Shown here piece after piece: positions 1 through 8,497 of a stretch of 64,000 bases of DNA. Each line of letters begins with the position of its first letter. Positions within the stretch are counted from its first letter, which is position 1. The notes beneath the pieces are model-generated. The model did no database searches, was not told where the DNA came from, and saw only the letters and a program-made list of their open reading frames with translations. This stretch comes from Microvirga calopogonii. Lineage in GTDB: Bacteria; Pseudomonadota; Alphaproteobacteria; Rhizobiales; Beijerinckiaceae. The position numbers and the translations under genes were made by a program. Where the stretch lies: positions 124,001 to 188,000 of the forward strand of contig NZ_QDGA01000001.1 in assembly GCF_003347665.1 (NCBI RefSeq), read 5' to 3'.

Positions 1-175
1 CCTTCAGAGATTGCAAGAAGAACTCGAAGATCCCATCGACATCGAAATGCGGATAGGGACCGTCGGTCAGCACCCGGTTCGGACGTGTGCGGGCGGCGAT
101 TTCACGCCGCGCTTCGGCATCGACGATGACGGCTTTAACATTGGTCTTGCCGACATCGAGTACTGCGACTTTCAT
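1..175 (-). CDS. rhaK: FGGY-family carbohydrate kinase, probably L-rhamnulokinase (5' part only)
   Basis: Only the first 58 codons are present; the gene runs off the left edge. The N-terminus MKVAVLDVGKTNVKAVIVDA is the phosphate-1 ATP-binding strand of the FGGY sugar-kinase fold (D-x-G-x-T-N). It is the last gene of a minus-strand rhamnose operon, 4 bases after rhaM, which matches the Rhizobium leguminosarum order ending rhaM-rhaK. The expected role is phosphorylation of L-rhamnulose to rhamnulose 1-phosphate in the cytoplasm, the substrate of the aldolase encoded at 6276-8381. The family is clear; the substrate is inferred from context. Confidence 0.8.
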   Translation of the reverse strand, partial: MKVAVLDVGKTNVKAVIVDAEARREIAARTRPNRVLTDGPYPHFDVDGIFEFFLQSLK

Positions 176-179
176 GGGC

Positions 180-503
180 TCACGCCATATGGAAGACGGT
201 GACGAGGGGCATGTCCACCGGCGAATTGTCGGGATTCGTCGCCATGATGTCGGCCATGTGGGCCCACCAGCGCTTCATGACCGGATGGTTCGGCAGATCG
301 GCCATGCGGTGATCCGCGGATCGCCAAAGGACGCCGAACAGGATGCCGGTCTCCCGGTCGAGATGGATCGAGTAATCCTCGACACCGGCCTCTTTCAGAA
401 GCTCCAACAGTTCCGGCCAGATCTCGTCATGCCGACGGCGATACTCGTCCTCCATGCCAGGATGGAGTTGCATCTTGAAGGCGTATTTTTCTTTTCCTGT
501 CAT
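180..503 (-). CDS. rhaM: L-rhamnose mutarotase
   Basis: This 107-residue protein interconverts the alpha and beta anomers of L-rhamnose so that the isomerase receives its preferred form. Length and sequence fit the RhaM/DUF718 family: early '[20 protein letters not shown]', a central His in 'YSIHLD', and a C-terminal Trp-rich stretch '[12 protein letters not shown]'. The start at 503 overlaps the stop of the upstream permease by four bases (ATGA), showing translational coupling. A longer reading frame runs upstream, but that part is a shadow of the permease. Confidence 0.9.
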   Translation of the reverse strand: MTGKEKYAFKMQLHPGMEDEYRRRHDEIWPELLELLKEAGVEDYSIHLDRETGILFGVLWRSADHRMADLPNHPVMKRWWAHMADIMATNPDNSPVDMPLVTVFHMA

Positions 504-1546
504 GCTGCGGCTCTCGAGCGGATGCGACGGATGACGATCGGCAGCGCGATCACGAGGATCAGCAACAGGCCTATGAAGATCGACATGACGATGCCCGGAA
601 CATTGAGGAGCCCAAGGCCGAAGGTGACGAGGCCCATGACGATGGCGGCCAGCACCACGCCCGGAACGGTGCCCGAGCCCCCGAGAATGCTGACGCCGCC
701 GAGCACCGCCATGGTGACCACCTCGAGTTCCCATCCTGCCGCGATGGTGTGACGGGTCGAGCCCAGACGCGAGGTGAGGCAGACGGCCGCGAACCCGCTC
801 ATGAGACCTGTCAGCAGAAACAGCATGAACTTGGTGCGTTGAACCGGAATGCCGGAGAACTGCGCGGCAAAGGCGTTGTTGCCGATGGCGTAGATCCGCC
901 GCCCGAAAGCGGTCCAGTGAAGCAGGACGCCGAAGATGAGGGCGAACACCACGAAGGCGACCATCTCGAAGGTGACGACCTCGAAACCAGGAAGGGTCGG
1001 CCACCAGGAAAAGTCGGACATGTAGCCCTGGCCGAACCAGGCGAAGCTCGCCGGATAGCCGCCATAGGCCTGGTCGCCGAGCACGATCTGGGCAATGCCC
1101 CGGAACAGACTCATGGTGCCGATGGTCACGACGATGGACGGAAGCCCGATGCGCGCCACCAGGAAACCGTTGAAGGCTCCGCAGAGCAGCCCGACACCGA
1201 GCCCGATCCCGACGAGAGCCGGCGTCTGGAAGCCGGCCTGCACGGCCGCCCCCATGGCGGTCGACGCCAGGGCGATGATCGCGGCGACGGAAAGATCGAT
1301 TTCGCCCGAGATGATCAGCAGCGTCATCGCGAAGGCGATCATCGCTTTTTCCGTGAAGTTGTAGGTGGCATCCGACAGGTTCCACGGATCGAGGAAGTGC
1401 GGAGATGCGAAGGAATTCGCGATGAAGATCGCGATGGCGACGGCCGCGAGCAGGGCTTCCCAGCTGCCGAGGATCCGGCCAGCCGGTGTCGAGAGCTTGT
1501 CGGGGATATGTCGCGGCGGCTGCTTCTCGAACGTCAGCGTGCTCAT
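500..1546 (-). CDS. rhaQ: Rhamnose ABC transporter permease (second permease)
   Basis: A 348-residue inner-membrane permease of the RbsC/BPD_transp_2 family, with many hydrophobic segments and the family signature around '[21 protein letters not shown]'. It should form the transmembrane channel together with the adjacent permease at 1543-2562, energised by the ATPase RhaT and fed by the periplasmic protein RhaS. The start overlaps the upstream stop by four bases, and its own stop overlaps rhaM. The name follows the Rhizobium rhaP-rhaQ order; specificity for rhamnose is inferred from the operon. Confidence 0.85.
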   Translation of the reverse strand: MSTLTFEKQPPRHIPDKLSTPAGRILGSWEALLAAVAIAIFIANSFASPHFLDPWNLSDATYNFTEKAMIAFAMTLLIISGEIDLSVAAIIALASTAMGAAVQAGFQTPALVGIGLGVGLLCGAFNGFLVARIGLPSIVVTIGTMSLFRGIAQIVLGDQAYGGYPASFAWFGQGYMSDFSWWPTLPGFEVVTFEMVAFVVFALIFGVLLHWTAFGRRIYAIGNNAFAAQFSGIPVQRTKFMLFLLTGLMSGFAAVCLTSRLGSTRHTIAAGWELEVVTMAVLGGVSILGGSGTVPGVVLAAIVMGLVTFGLGLLNVPGIVMSIFIGLLLILVIALPIVIRRIRSRAAA

Positions 1547-2562
1547 GCGGCGGCTCCTTCGACCTTCACTCCAGCCAGGGGCGGCCTGCTTTTCGCGGCA
1601 TCGCGGAGGATGAGGCGGCCTTTCCGCTTCTCCTGCCGCGCATTGAAGAGAACCGCCACGATGATGACGAAACCGGAAATGGCCATCTGCCAGAACGGAG
1701 AAATGTTGATCACCGGCAAGGCGTTCTTGATCACGCCGAGGAACAGGGCTCCGAGGATCGCGCCGCCCACGGAACCGATCCCACCGAGCGTGGAGATCCC
1801 GCCGATGACGCAGGCCGCGACCGTGTCGAGCTCGAAGCCGGCGGCGATGTCCACATAAGCGACCGCATAGCGCGACACCCAGAGATAGCCGCAGAGCCCC
1901 GCCAGGGCGCCCGACAGCACGAAGGCGAAGAAGCGCGTGCGCCCGACATCGATCCCCGCATAAAGCGCCGCCGTCGGATTGCCGCCCGCCGCGTAGAGCG
2001 ATCGTCCGAACACCGTGCGCGTGAAGACGAGCGTGATGAGCGCGATCACCAGGATGGCCGTCCAGCCGAGCAAGGGCAGGCCGAGCAAGACGACACGCGG
2101 CGTATTGAGGAAGGTCGCGGTCATCTGCGTCTGGTTGACCCAGGCCCCACCCGAGAGCACGAAGGCCATGCCGCGATAGATCGTGAGCGTGCCGAGCGTC
2201 GCCACGATGGATGGAATGCCGATCTTCCAGACCATGAGGCCGTTGACGGCACCGAGGAACGCCCCGATGCCCATTGCCATCACGATGAGAAGAGGCAGCG
2301 GGATCTGCGGATAGGCGGCGTTCGTCATGGCGATGGCCATGCCGGTGAAGGACAGGTTCGCGGCGACTGAGAGGTCGATGGACTTGGTGAGGATCACGGC
2401 CATCTGGCCGAGCGCCAGGATCATCAGGATCGACGTATCGTTGAAGATGTTGGCGAGGCTCTCGGGCGAGGCGAATCCCGGCGCGCGCGACGAGAAGATC
2501 GCGATCAGCACGACGATGATCGCCACCAGCAGGAGTTCACGGTATTTCAGGATTCGGCTCAT
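1543..2562 (-). CDS. rhaP: Rhamnose ABC transporter permease (first permease)
   Basis: A 339-residue RbsC-type sugar permease with about eight to ten hydrophobic helices. It carries the characteristic cytoplasmic loop '[20 protein letters not shown]', the EAA-like region that contacts the ATPase. It is preceded by rhaT with a 29-base gap and overlaps rhaQ by four bases. The two permeases probably form a heterodimer in the inner membrane. The C-terminus is strongly basic ('[11 protein letters not shown]'), consistent with a cytoplasmic tail. Confidence 0.85.
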   Translation of the reverse strand: MSRILKYRELLLVAIIVVLIAIFSSRAPGFASPESLANIFNDTSILMILALGQMAVILTKSIDLSVAANLSFTGMAIAMTNAAYPQIPLPLLIVMAMGIGAFLGAVNGLMVWKIGIPSIVATLGTLTIYRGMAFVLSGGAWVNQTQMTATFLNTPRVVLLGLPLLGWTAILVIALITLVFTRTVFGRSLYAAGGNPTAALYAGIDVGRTRFFAFVLSGALAGLCGYLWVSRYAVAYVDIAAGFELDTVAACVIGGISTLGGIGSVGGAILGALFLGVIKNALPVINISPFWQMAISGFVIIVAVLFNARQEKRKGRLILRDAAKSRPPLAGVKVEGAAA

Positions 2563-2591
2563 CGGTCATCCTTGTTCCCTGTCATGCCGGT

Positions 2592-4109
2592 TCAGGTATT
2601 GCCCGTCGCGGCCCGCACGAGCATCTCGGCATCGAGACCGTCGCGCTCCCACATCCCGGCCATACGCCCTTCGTGCATCACCATCACGCGATCGGACATG
2701 CCGAGAATCTCAGGCAGTTCGGACGAGACCATGATCACGCTCAGCCCCTCGCCCGCGAGCTCGCTCATGAAGGCATGCACAGCCGCCTTCGAGCCGATGT
2801 CGATGCCCTTCGTCGGCTCATCCAGGATGATGACCTTCGGCCGGGTGGCGAGCCACTTGCCGATCACCACCTTCTGCTGATTGCCGCCCGACAACGTGCC
2901 GACGGGGACTGAGAGCGCCGCCGCGCGAAGGTCGAGCCGCTCCGCATATTTCCGCGCCAGGGCGAACTCCTCCGCCTGCCGCAGGAACCCCGCCCGGGTG
3001 GTCCGGCCGAGCGTCGCCATCGAGATGTTCTGGAAGATCGGCATCTGCAGAACCGCACCGTGGCGTCCACGCTCCTCGGGCACGTAGACGATGCCCGCCG
3101 CGATGGCATCCGCCGGCGAGCGGATGTCGATCCGCCGTCCTTCGAGCTCGACGGTTCCGGCGCTGGGGCGGGTGATGCCGAACAGGGCTTGGCAGAGTTC
3201 CGAGCGCCCCGCGCCCACCAGACCGTAGAGGCCCAGGATCTCGCCGCGCCGCAGGTCGAAGGAGATGCCGTCGAACTCCGTCGGATGAGCATAGCCCGAG
3301 ACTTCGAGAACGGTGTTTCCGATGGCTACATCCACCTTCGGAAAAACATGATCGACCGAGCGGCCGACCATCATGCGGACGATCTCGTCCTGCCCGGTCT
3401 GCGCCAGCAGGCCGGAGCCGATCGAACGGCCGTCGCGGAACACAACGAAGCGCTCGGCGATCTGGTAGACCTCCTCGAATTTATGGCTGATGAAGAGGAT
3501 CGCCTTGCCCTGCTTCTTCAGCCGCTCGATGATCCGGAAAAGGTCCTCGACCTCCTTGTAGGAGAGCGCGGCGGTCGGCTCGTCCATGATGACGACGCGG
3601 GCCTCGACGGAGAGAGCGCGCGCGATGGCGACCAGATGCCGATGCGCGATCGAGAGGTCTTTCAAGCGGGTATAGGGGCTGATCGGCGCGTCGATGGAGG
3701 TGAGCAGAGCCGCGGCGCGTGCGTTCATGGCGCCCCAATTGACGAGCCCCAGCCGATTTCGCGGCGCGTGACCAAGAAAGATGTTCTCGGCGACGGAGAG
3801 CTCGTCGAAGAGCACGGTCTCCTGATGGATTGCCGTGATGCCGCTCCGGATCGCCGCCTCGGCGTTCGCGAAATGCACGGCGGCTCCATCGACGACGATC
3901 TCACCGCCATCCGGCTGATAGATGCCGGTGAGAATCTTGACGAGCGTCGACTTGCCCGCGCCATTCTCGCCAATCAATGCCGTCACGGTGCCGGGATAGA
4001 GCGCGACATCCACATGGTCGAGCGCCTTGACTCCGGGAAACGACTTGGAAATGCCGCGCATCTCCAGAAGCGGAGTCTGGACGTCGGGAACCGCTTGAAC
4101 CACGGACAT
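2592..4109 (-). CDS. rhaT: Rhamnose ABC transporter ATP-binding protein (double ATPase)
   Basis: This 505-residue protein has two tandem ABC ATPase domains, as in RbsA/MglA sugar importers. The N-terminal half has Walker A 'GENGAGKST' and Walker B 'ARVVIMDEPTAAL'. The C-terminal half has a degenerate P-loop 'GLVGAGRSEL', the signature 'LSGGNQQKV' and Walker B 'VIILDEPTKGID'. A degenerate second P-loop is usual for the family. An upstream in-frame TTG at 4124 lacks a ribosome binding site; the ATG at 4109 follows AGGG and was chosen. It lies in the cytoplasm and drives import through RhaP/RhaQ. Confidence 0.9.
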   Translation of the reverse strand: MSVVQAVPDVQTPLLEMRGISKSFPGVKALDHVDVALYPGTVTALIGENGAGKSTLVKILTGIYQPDGGEIVVDGAAVHFANAEAAIRSGITAIHQETVLFDELSVAENIFLGHAPRNRLGLVNWGAMNARAAALLTSIDAPISPYTRLKDLSIAHRHLVAIARALSVEARVVIMDEPTAALSYKEVEDLFRIIERLKKQGKAILFISHKFEEVYQIAERFVVFRDGRSIGSGLLAQTGQDEIVRMMVGRSVDHVFPKVDVAIGNTVLEVSGYAHPTEFDGISFDLRRGEILGLYGLVGAGRSELCQALFGITRPSAGTVELEGRRIDIRSPADAIAAGIVYVPEERGRHGAVLQMPIFQNISMATLGRTTRAGFLRQAEEFALARKYAERLDLRAAALSVPVGTLSGGNQQKVVIGKWLATRPKVIILDEPTKGIDIGSKAAVHAFMSELAGEGLSVIMVSSELPEILGMSDRVMVMHEGRMAGMWERDGLDAEMLVRAATGNT

Positions 4110-4187
4110 GGGAAACCCTGTCAATCGTCGATGAGAGAAAGGAGGGCGCGGCCACCCCGCGCCCTCTCTCCGAGTGGCTTGTCGATC

Positions 4188-5183
4188 TCAGAAGATCTTG
4201 GCGAACTCGTCGACGTTGTTCTTGTCGTAGACGAAGGGATCGGCCATCGCGGCCTCGCCGTTGTCGCCGATCTTGATCTTGCCCATGCGGCCGGCATTGA
4301 TCTCCGCGCCCGGCTTGCCGTCGGTCTCGCCCTTGACGAGGCGATAGGCGATCTGCGTGGCGGAATAGCCGAGATCGATCGGGTTCCAGATGGCGAATTC
4401 CTTCGTGGCGCCGGAATGGACCGCACCGGCCATTTCCGAGGGAAGCCCGAGACCCGTCACGTAGACCTGCCCGATCTTGCCGGCATCCTTCACCACCTGC
4501 GAGGCGGCGAGCACGCCGACCGTCGTCGGAGCCACGATCACCTTCACGTTCGGATGGGACTTCAGCAGGCCCTGAGCCTCACGATAGCTCTTGTCGGCCA
4601 GATCGTCGCCATAGACGGTCGTGACGAGGTTCAGCCCGGGATATTTCGGAAGCTGCTTCTTCATCTCGGCGATCCAGGTGTTCTGGTTCGTCGAGGTGGA
4701 GGTCGCGGACAGGATCGCGAAATCGCCCTTGCCGTCCGGCAGGTGATCCGCCGCGAGCTTCAGGCACATGTTGCCGATCAACTCGTTCGAGGACGGGTTG
4801 AGGTGCACGATGCGACCGTCCTTGCCGACGGCGGAATCCCAGGAGATCACCTTGATGCCGCGCTGCGCGGCCCGCTTCAGCGCGGGAACGACGGCATCGG
4901 GATCGTTGGCCGAGATCGCGATCGCATCGACGCGCTGGGCGATGAGTGCGTTGATGACCTCGATTTGCCCTTCGGCGGTCGTGCTCGTCGGCCCGGTATA
5001 GATCACCTCGACACCGCCAAGCTCCTTCGCGGCTTCCTGGGCGCCCTTGTTGGCCGCCTCGAAGAAGCCGTTGCCGAGGGATTTCGCGACGAGACCGATC
5101 TTCACATTCTGAGCGCTTGCGGAGCCGGCGAAGAGTGCCAGACCCAGCGCGGTGCCGAGGGCAAGCTTTGCAAATGCCTTCAT
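4188..5183 (-). CDS. rhaS: Rhamnose ABC transporter periplasmic substrate-binding protein
   Basis: A 331-residue periplasmic binding protein of the Peripla_BP_4 (RbsB-like) family. Residues 1-24 form a Sec signal peptide ending 'GSASA-QN'. The mature domain starts 'VKIGLVAKSLGNGFFEAANKG', the typical first strand and ligand-contacting loop. A strong GGGAGG lies about nine bases before the ATG. It is the first structural gene after the regulator on the minus strand, with 36 bases between them. Rhamnose specificity is inferred from the operon content. Confidence 0.88.
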   Translation of the reverse strand: MKAFAKLALGTALGLALFAGSASAQNVKIGLVAKSLGNGFFEAANKGAQEAAKELGGVEVIYTGPTSTTAEGQIEVINALIAQRVDAIAISANDPDAVVPALKRAAQRGIKVISWDSAVGKDGRIVHLNPSSNELIGNMCLKLAADHLPDGKGDFAILSATSTSTNQNTWIAEMKKQLPKYPGLNLVTTVYGDDLADKSYREAQGLLKSHPNVKVIVAPTTVGVLAASQVVKDAGKIGQVYVTGLGLPSEMAGAVHSGATKEFAIWNPIDLGYSATQIAYRLVKGETDGKPGAEINAGRMGKIKIGDNGEAAMADPFVYDKNNVDEFAKIF

Positions 5184-5219
5184 GTTCTTCCTCCCTTTCC
5201 AAACACCTCTCGCCGGCTC

Positions 5220-6032
5220 TCAGGCCGCCGATGAGGCTTCCACAGACTGATCCGCCGCCGTCGTTCCGGCGATGATCAGTTTGATTCCTGCATTTTCGAT
5301 CATGGTCCTGGCTGAGTCCGGGATGGCGTCATCGGTAATCAGCGTCGAGACTCGATCGAGCGGGCAGAGAATAAGGCTGGAGCGACGCTGGAACTTGGTG
5401 GAATCCACCATCAGAACCAGCTCGTCGGCCTGATTGATCAGCTTCTGCTCGGCCTGGATGATCAGAGCATCCTGCTCCATGACGCCGAGCGAGCCGACGC
5501 CCTGAGCGCCCATGAACATGCGCCGCGCATAGAAATTTCGGGTCACGTCATTCTCGAATGGCGAGAGAATGATGCTCTGGTCACGATAGATCGAGCCGCC
5601 CGGCAGCATGACCTGGTTCTTGGAATGCTTCACGAGATGCTCGGCGATGGCGAAGGAGTTTGTGAACACCTGCAGCCGTCGGGTCGTCAGGTAATGAACC
5701 ATCTGAAATGTCGTGGTGCCGCCATTGATGATGATGGCGTCCCCCTCCGTGCACAAAGCCACGGCCTCCCGGGCGATGGCCCGCTTCTTCGCAATGTTCT
5801 CGCTCTCCGACACGCGAAAAGGCTTGGCCGCAAGGCTGCCGATCTGTGCAGGGTGGAGGGCTTCGGCCCCGCCGCGGACGCGGCGCAAGCGCCCTTGAAC
5901 GTGCAGGGCTGCGATATCGCGGCGGATCGTGGCTTCCGAGGCGGAAGTCAGTTCCACGAGATCCTGGACTGTCGCAACCGGCTTCTCCTGGACGGCGCTC
6001 AGGATGATCCGGTGCCTTTCGCGTTCGTGCAT
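5220..6032 (-). CDS. rhaR: DeoR-family transcriptional regulator of rhamnose genes
   Basis: A 270-residue DeoR/GlpR-type repressor. The N-terminus 'ERHRIILSAVQEKPVATVQDLVEL...SEATIRRDI' is the DeoR winged helix-turn-helix (about residues 4-57). The rest is the sugar-phosphate-isomerase-like effector domain ('GDAIIINGGTTTFQM', 'VLMVDSTKF'). In R. leguminosarum RhaR is the negative regulator of this locus. It opens the minus-strand operon and diverges from rhaD, and the intergenic region carries 10-bp-spaced GATC repeats that are a likely binding site. A phosphorylated sugar intermediate is the usual effector in this family. Confidence 0.85.
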   Translation of the reverse strand: MHERERHRIILSAVQEKPVATVQDLVELTSASEATIRRDIAALHVQGRLRRVRGGAEALHPAQIGSLAAKPFRVSESENIAKKRAIAREAVALCTEGDAIIINGGTTTFQMVHYLTTRRLQVFTNSFAIAEHLVKHSKNQVMLPGGSIYRDQSIILSPFENDVTRNFYARRMFMGAQGVGSLGVMEQDALIIQAEQKLINQADELVLMVDSTKFQRRSSLILCPLDRVSTLITDDAIPDSARTMIENAGIKLIIAGTTAADQSVEASSAA

Positions 6033-6160
6033 GGTTCCTCAACGGGTGGCTCAAGAATGATCGGAAGGATCGAGTACCTTTCAGGTTCACGCAAGTTCCG
6101 GCTTAGACTGCGCATCTAATCGCTCACAGTCAATCAAGATCGGCGTACCACCTTCGTATC

Positions 6161-6200
6161 ATGATCAGTATTGATCAAATTTGATCGTTTTTGGTTGACA
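6161..6200. promoter_or_regulatory. Candidate RhaR operator and promoter region between rhaR and rhaD
   Basis: Three TGATC units start at 6162, 6172 and 6182, each 10 bp apart and so on one face of the helix. Immediately after them is TTGACA at 6195-6200, a perfect -35 hexamer for rightward transcription toward rhaD; no good -10 was seen 17 bases on (CACCTT at 6218). Phased short direct repeats are typical of DeoR-family operators. Placement between the divergent regulator and catabolic genes supports a role as a shared control site. The operator function is inferred. Confidence 0.5.
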
Positions 6201-6275
6201 ATCCTGGAGGCTCCCGCCACCTTTCGGCTCAAATCCGGGGCGCTGTGCGCCCTCATGAGCGGATAGGAGGAAACC

Positions 6276-8381
6276 GTGGACACCGCGACCCAAGCCGTCA
6301 AACTCCTCGAAAATCAGTGGGACGACGCCAAGGCGGCTACCTTGGACGAGCCGGGCCTGCTGCTCTACCGCTCCAATCTTCTCGGCGCCGATAAGCGGAT
6401 CACCAATTACGGCGGCGGCAATACGTCGGCCAAGGTGCTCGAAACCGATCCGCTGACGGGCGAGAAGGTCGAGGTGCTCTGGGTCAAGGGCTCCGGCGGC
6501 GACGTGGGAACGATCAAGCTCGACGGCTTTGCCACGCTTTACATGGACAAGCTTCGATCGCTGAAGAACATCTACAAGGGTGTCGAGGACGAAGACCGGA
6601 TGGTAGGCTTTCTGCCCCACGCCACCTTCAATCTCAACACGCGCGCGGCCTCGATCGACACTCCCCTCCACGGCTTCCTTCCCTACAAGCACGTGGATCA
6701 CATGCACCCGGATGCGATCATCGCGATTGCGGCGTCGAAGAACTCGCGTGAGTTGACCAGGGAGATCTTCGGCGACGAGATCGGATGGCTGCCCTGGCGC
6801 CGCCCCGGCTTCCAGCTGGGTCTCGATCTCGAAGCTTTCGCCAAGGCCAATCCCAATGCCAAAGGTGTGGTGCTCGAAAGCCACGGCCTCTTCACCTGGG
6901 CCGACGATGCCAAGGAATGCTACGCACTCACCTTGCGGATCATCAATCAGGCCATCCAATGGTTCGCCGAGCGGACGGCCGGCAAGCCGGCCTTCGGCGG
7001 CGCCGTGACCTCCAGTCTCTCGCGGGACGAGCGCCGCAAGATCGCCGCGCGCCTGATGCCGGAGATCCGCGGGAAGATCGGCCAAGCGGAGCGCAAGCTC
7101 GGACATTTCGACGACCAGGATGCGGTGCTCGACTTCGTCAACTCGGCGAACCTGAAGCCTCTCGCCCAGCTCGGCACCAGCTGCCCCGATCACTTCCTGC
7201 GCACGAAGATTCGCCCGCTCGTCCTCGATTTCGACCCGACGACGCCGGACGCCGATGCGGAGCCTGCCGGTCTCGATGCGGCCCTGGAGGCCTATCGCGC
7301 CGACTACACGCGCTACTACGAGCAGTCGAAGCATCCGAATAGCCCGAAGATGCGCGATCCCAATCCGGTGATCTTCCTGATCCCTGGCGTCGGCATGTTG
7401 TCCTTCGCCCGCGACAAGGCGACGGCGCGCATCGCGAGCGAGTTCTACGTCAACGCCATCAATGTGATGCGTGGCGCCTCCTCGGTATCCGAGTACCAGG
7501 GTCTGCCCGAGCAGGAAGCCTTCGACATCGAATATTGGCTGCTCGAGGAAGCCAAGCTCCAGCGCATGCCGAAGCCGAAGAGCCTTGCCGGGCGTGTTGC
7601 CTTTATCACCGGCGGCGCTGGCGGCATCGGCCGTGCCACGGCAGAGCGTCTGGTGGGCGAAGGCGCCTGCGTGGTGCTGGCGGATATCGATGAGGAATCG
7701 CTGACCACGACGTTGCAGGATTTTTCCAAGCGCTTCGGACAGGACTCCGTGCGCGGCGTGAAGCTCAACGTCACGAGCGAACCGAACGTCCTGTCCTCCT
7801 TCGTCGAGGCGAGCGTCGAGTTCGGCGGCATCGACATCCTCGTGTCCAATGCTGGCATCGCGTCTTCGGCTCCCGTGGAGGACACCGATCTCGCCATGTG
7901 GAACCGCAACATCGACATTCTGGCGACCGGCTATTTTCTCGTCTCCCGGGAAGCCTTCCGCCTGTTCCGACGCCAGAAGCTCGGCGGCAATATCGTCTTC
8001 GTCTCGTCGAAGAACGGTCTCGCCTCCTCGCCTAACGCCTCCGCCTATTGCACCGCCAAGGCCGCCGAAATCCATCTCGCCCGCTGTCTTGCGCTGGAGG
8101 GCGCGGAAGCCGGCATCCGCGTGAACACGGTGAACCCGGATGCGGTGCTGCGCGGCTCCAAGATCTGGACCGGGGAATGGCGTGAGCAGCGTGCCGCCTC
8201 ATCCAAGCTCGCCGTCGACGAGCTGGAGGAGCATTACCGCAAGCGGTCGCTGCTGAAACTGAACGTCTTCCCGGAGGACATCGCCGAGGCGATCTACTTC
8301 CTCGCCTCCGATCTTTCGGCGAAATCGACCGGCAACATCATCAATGTGGATGCGGGCAACGCGACATCGTTCACGCGATAA
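6276..8381 (+). CDS. rhaD: Bifunctional rhamnulose-1-phosphate aldolase / short-chain dehydrogenase
   Basis: A 701-residue fusion. Residues 1-430 form the class II aldolase/adducin-type domain ('NYGGGNTSAKV', 'HMHPDAIIA', 'ESHGLFTW'), which splits rhamnulose 1-phosphate into dihydroxyacetone phosphate and L-lactaldehyde. Residues about 435-701 form an SDR domain with the NAD-binding motif 'TGGAGGIGRA', the 'NAG' strand and the catalytic 'YCTAK' near residue 590, likely oxidising lactaldehyde. The start is GTG at 6276 with AGGAGG five bases upstream. It diverges from rhaR. The fused architecture is known for the RhaD/YuxG family. Confidence 0.93.
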   Translation: MDTATQAVKLLENQWDDAKAATLDEPGLLLYRSNLLGADKRITNYGGGNTSAKVLETDPLTGEKVEVLWVKGSGGDVGTIKLDGFATLYMDKLRSLKNIYKGVEDEDRMVGFLPHATFNLNTRAASIDTPLHGFLPYKHVDHMHPDAIIAIAASKNSRELTREIFGDEIGWLPWRRPGFQLGLDLEAFAKANPNAKGVVLESHGLFTWADDAKECYALTLRIINQAIQWFAERTAGKPAFGGAVTSSLSRDERRKIAARLMPEIRGKIGQAERKLGHFDDQDAVLDFVNSANLKPLAQLGTSCPDHFLRTKIRPLVLDFDPTTPDADAEPAGLDAALEAYRADYTRYYEQSKHPNSPKMRDPNPVIFLIPGVGMLSFARDKATARIASEFYVNAINVMRGASSVSEYQGLPEQEAFDIEYWLLEEAKLQRMPKPKSLAGRVAFITGGAGGIGRATAERLVGEGACVVLADIDEESLTTTLQDFSKRFGQDSVRGVKLNVTSEPNVLSSFVEASVEFGGIDILVSNAGIASSAPVEDTDLAMWNRNIDILATGYFLVSREAFRLFRRQKLGGNIVFVSSKNGLASSPNASAYCTAKAAEIHLARCLALEGAEAGIRVNTVNPDAVLRGSKIWTGEWREQRAASSKLAVDELEEHYRKRSLLKLNVFPEDIAEAIYFLASDLSAKSTGNIINVDAGNATSFTR

Positions 8382-8388
8382 GCCAAGA

Positions 8389-8479
8389 GCATTTTTCGGT
8401 GAGGTTGATCCGGTTCAACGTCAAAAAATGCGGCAAAGCAAAGAGGGAGATGCTTCCACTTGAGTGAAAAAGCATCTCC
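8389..8479. repeat. REP-like composite palindrome between rhaD and rhaI
   Basis: Two hairpins lie within the operon gap. The first pairs GCATTTTT (8389-8396) with AAAAATGC (8424-8431) and encloses a smaller GTTGA/TCAAC stem. The second pairs GGAGATGCTT (8446-8455) with AAGCATCTCC (8470-8479), a perfect 10-bp stem. The 'GAGCATTTTT...AAAAATGC' layout resembles repeated extragenic palindromes common in Rhizobiales genomes, though only one copy is seen here. It could act as an mRNA processing or stability element between the two genes. Confidence 0.5.
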
Positions 8480-8497
8480 AGCACCAGGGAGGACGCC

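Noticed and set aside
180-1385. 401-codon minus-strand frame covering rhaM and rhaQ
   Set aside because: Only its last 107 codons are homologous (RhaM); the rest is an out-of-frame shadow of the permease.
3060-5234. 724-codon plus-strand frame opposite rhaT and rhaS
   Set aside because: It is opposite clear ABC transporter genes, has no recognisable domain and reflects high-GC codon bias.
6165-8075. 636-codon minus-strand frame opposite rhaD
   Set aside because: Composition is typical of the antisense of a high-GC gene; rhaD is unambiguous.
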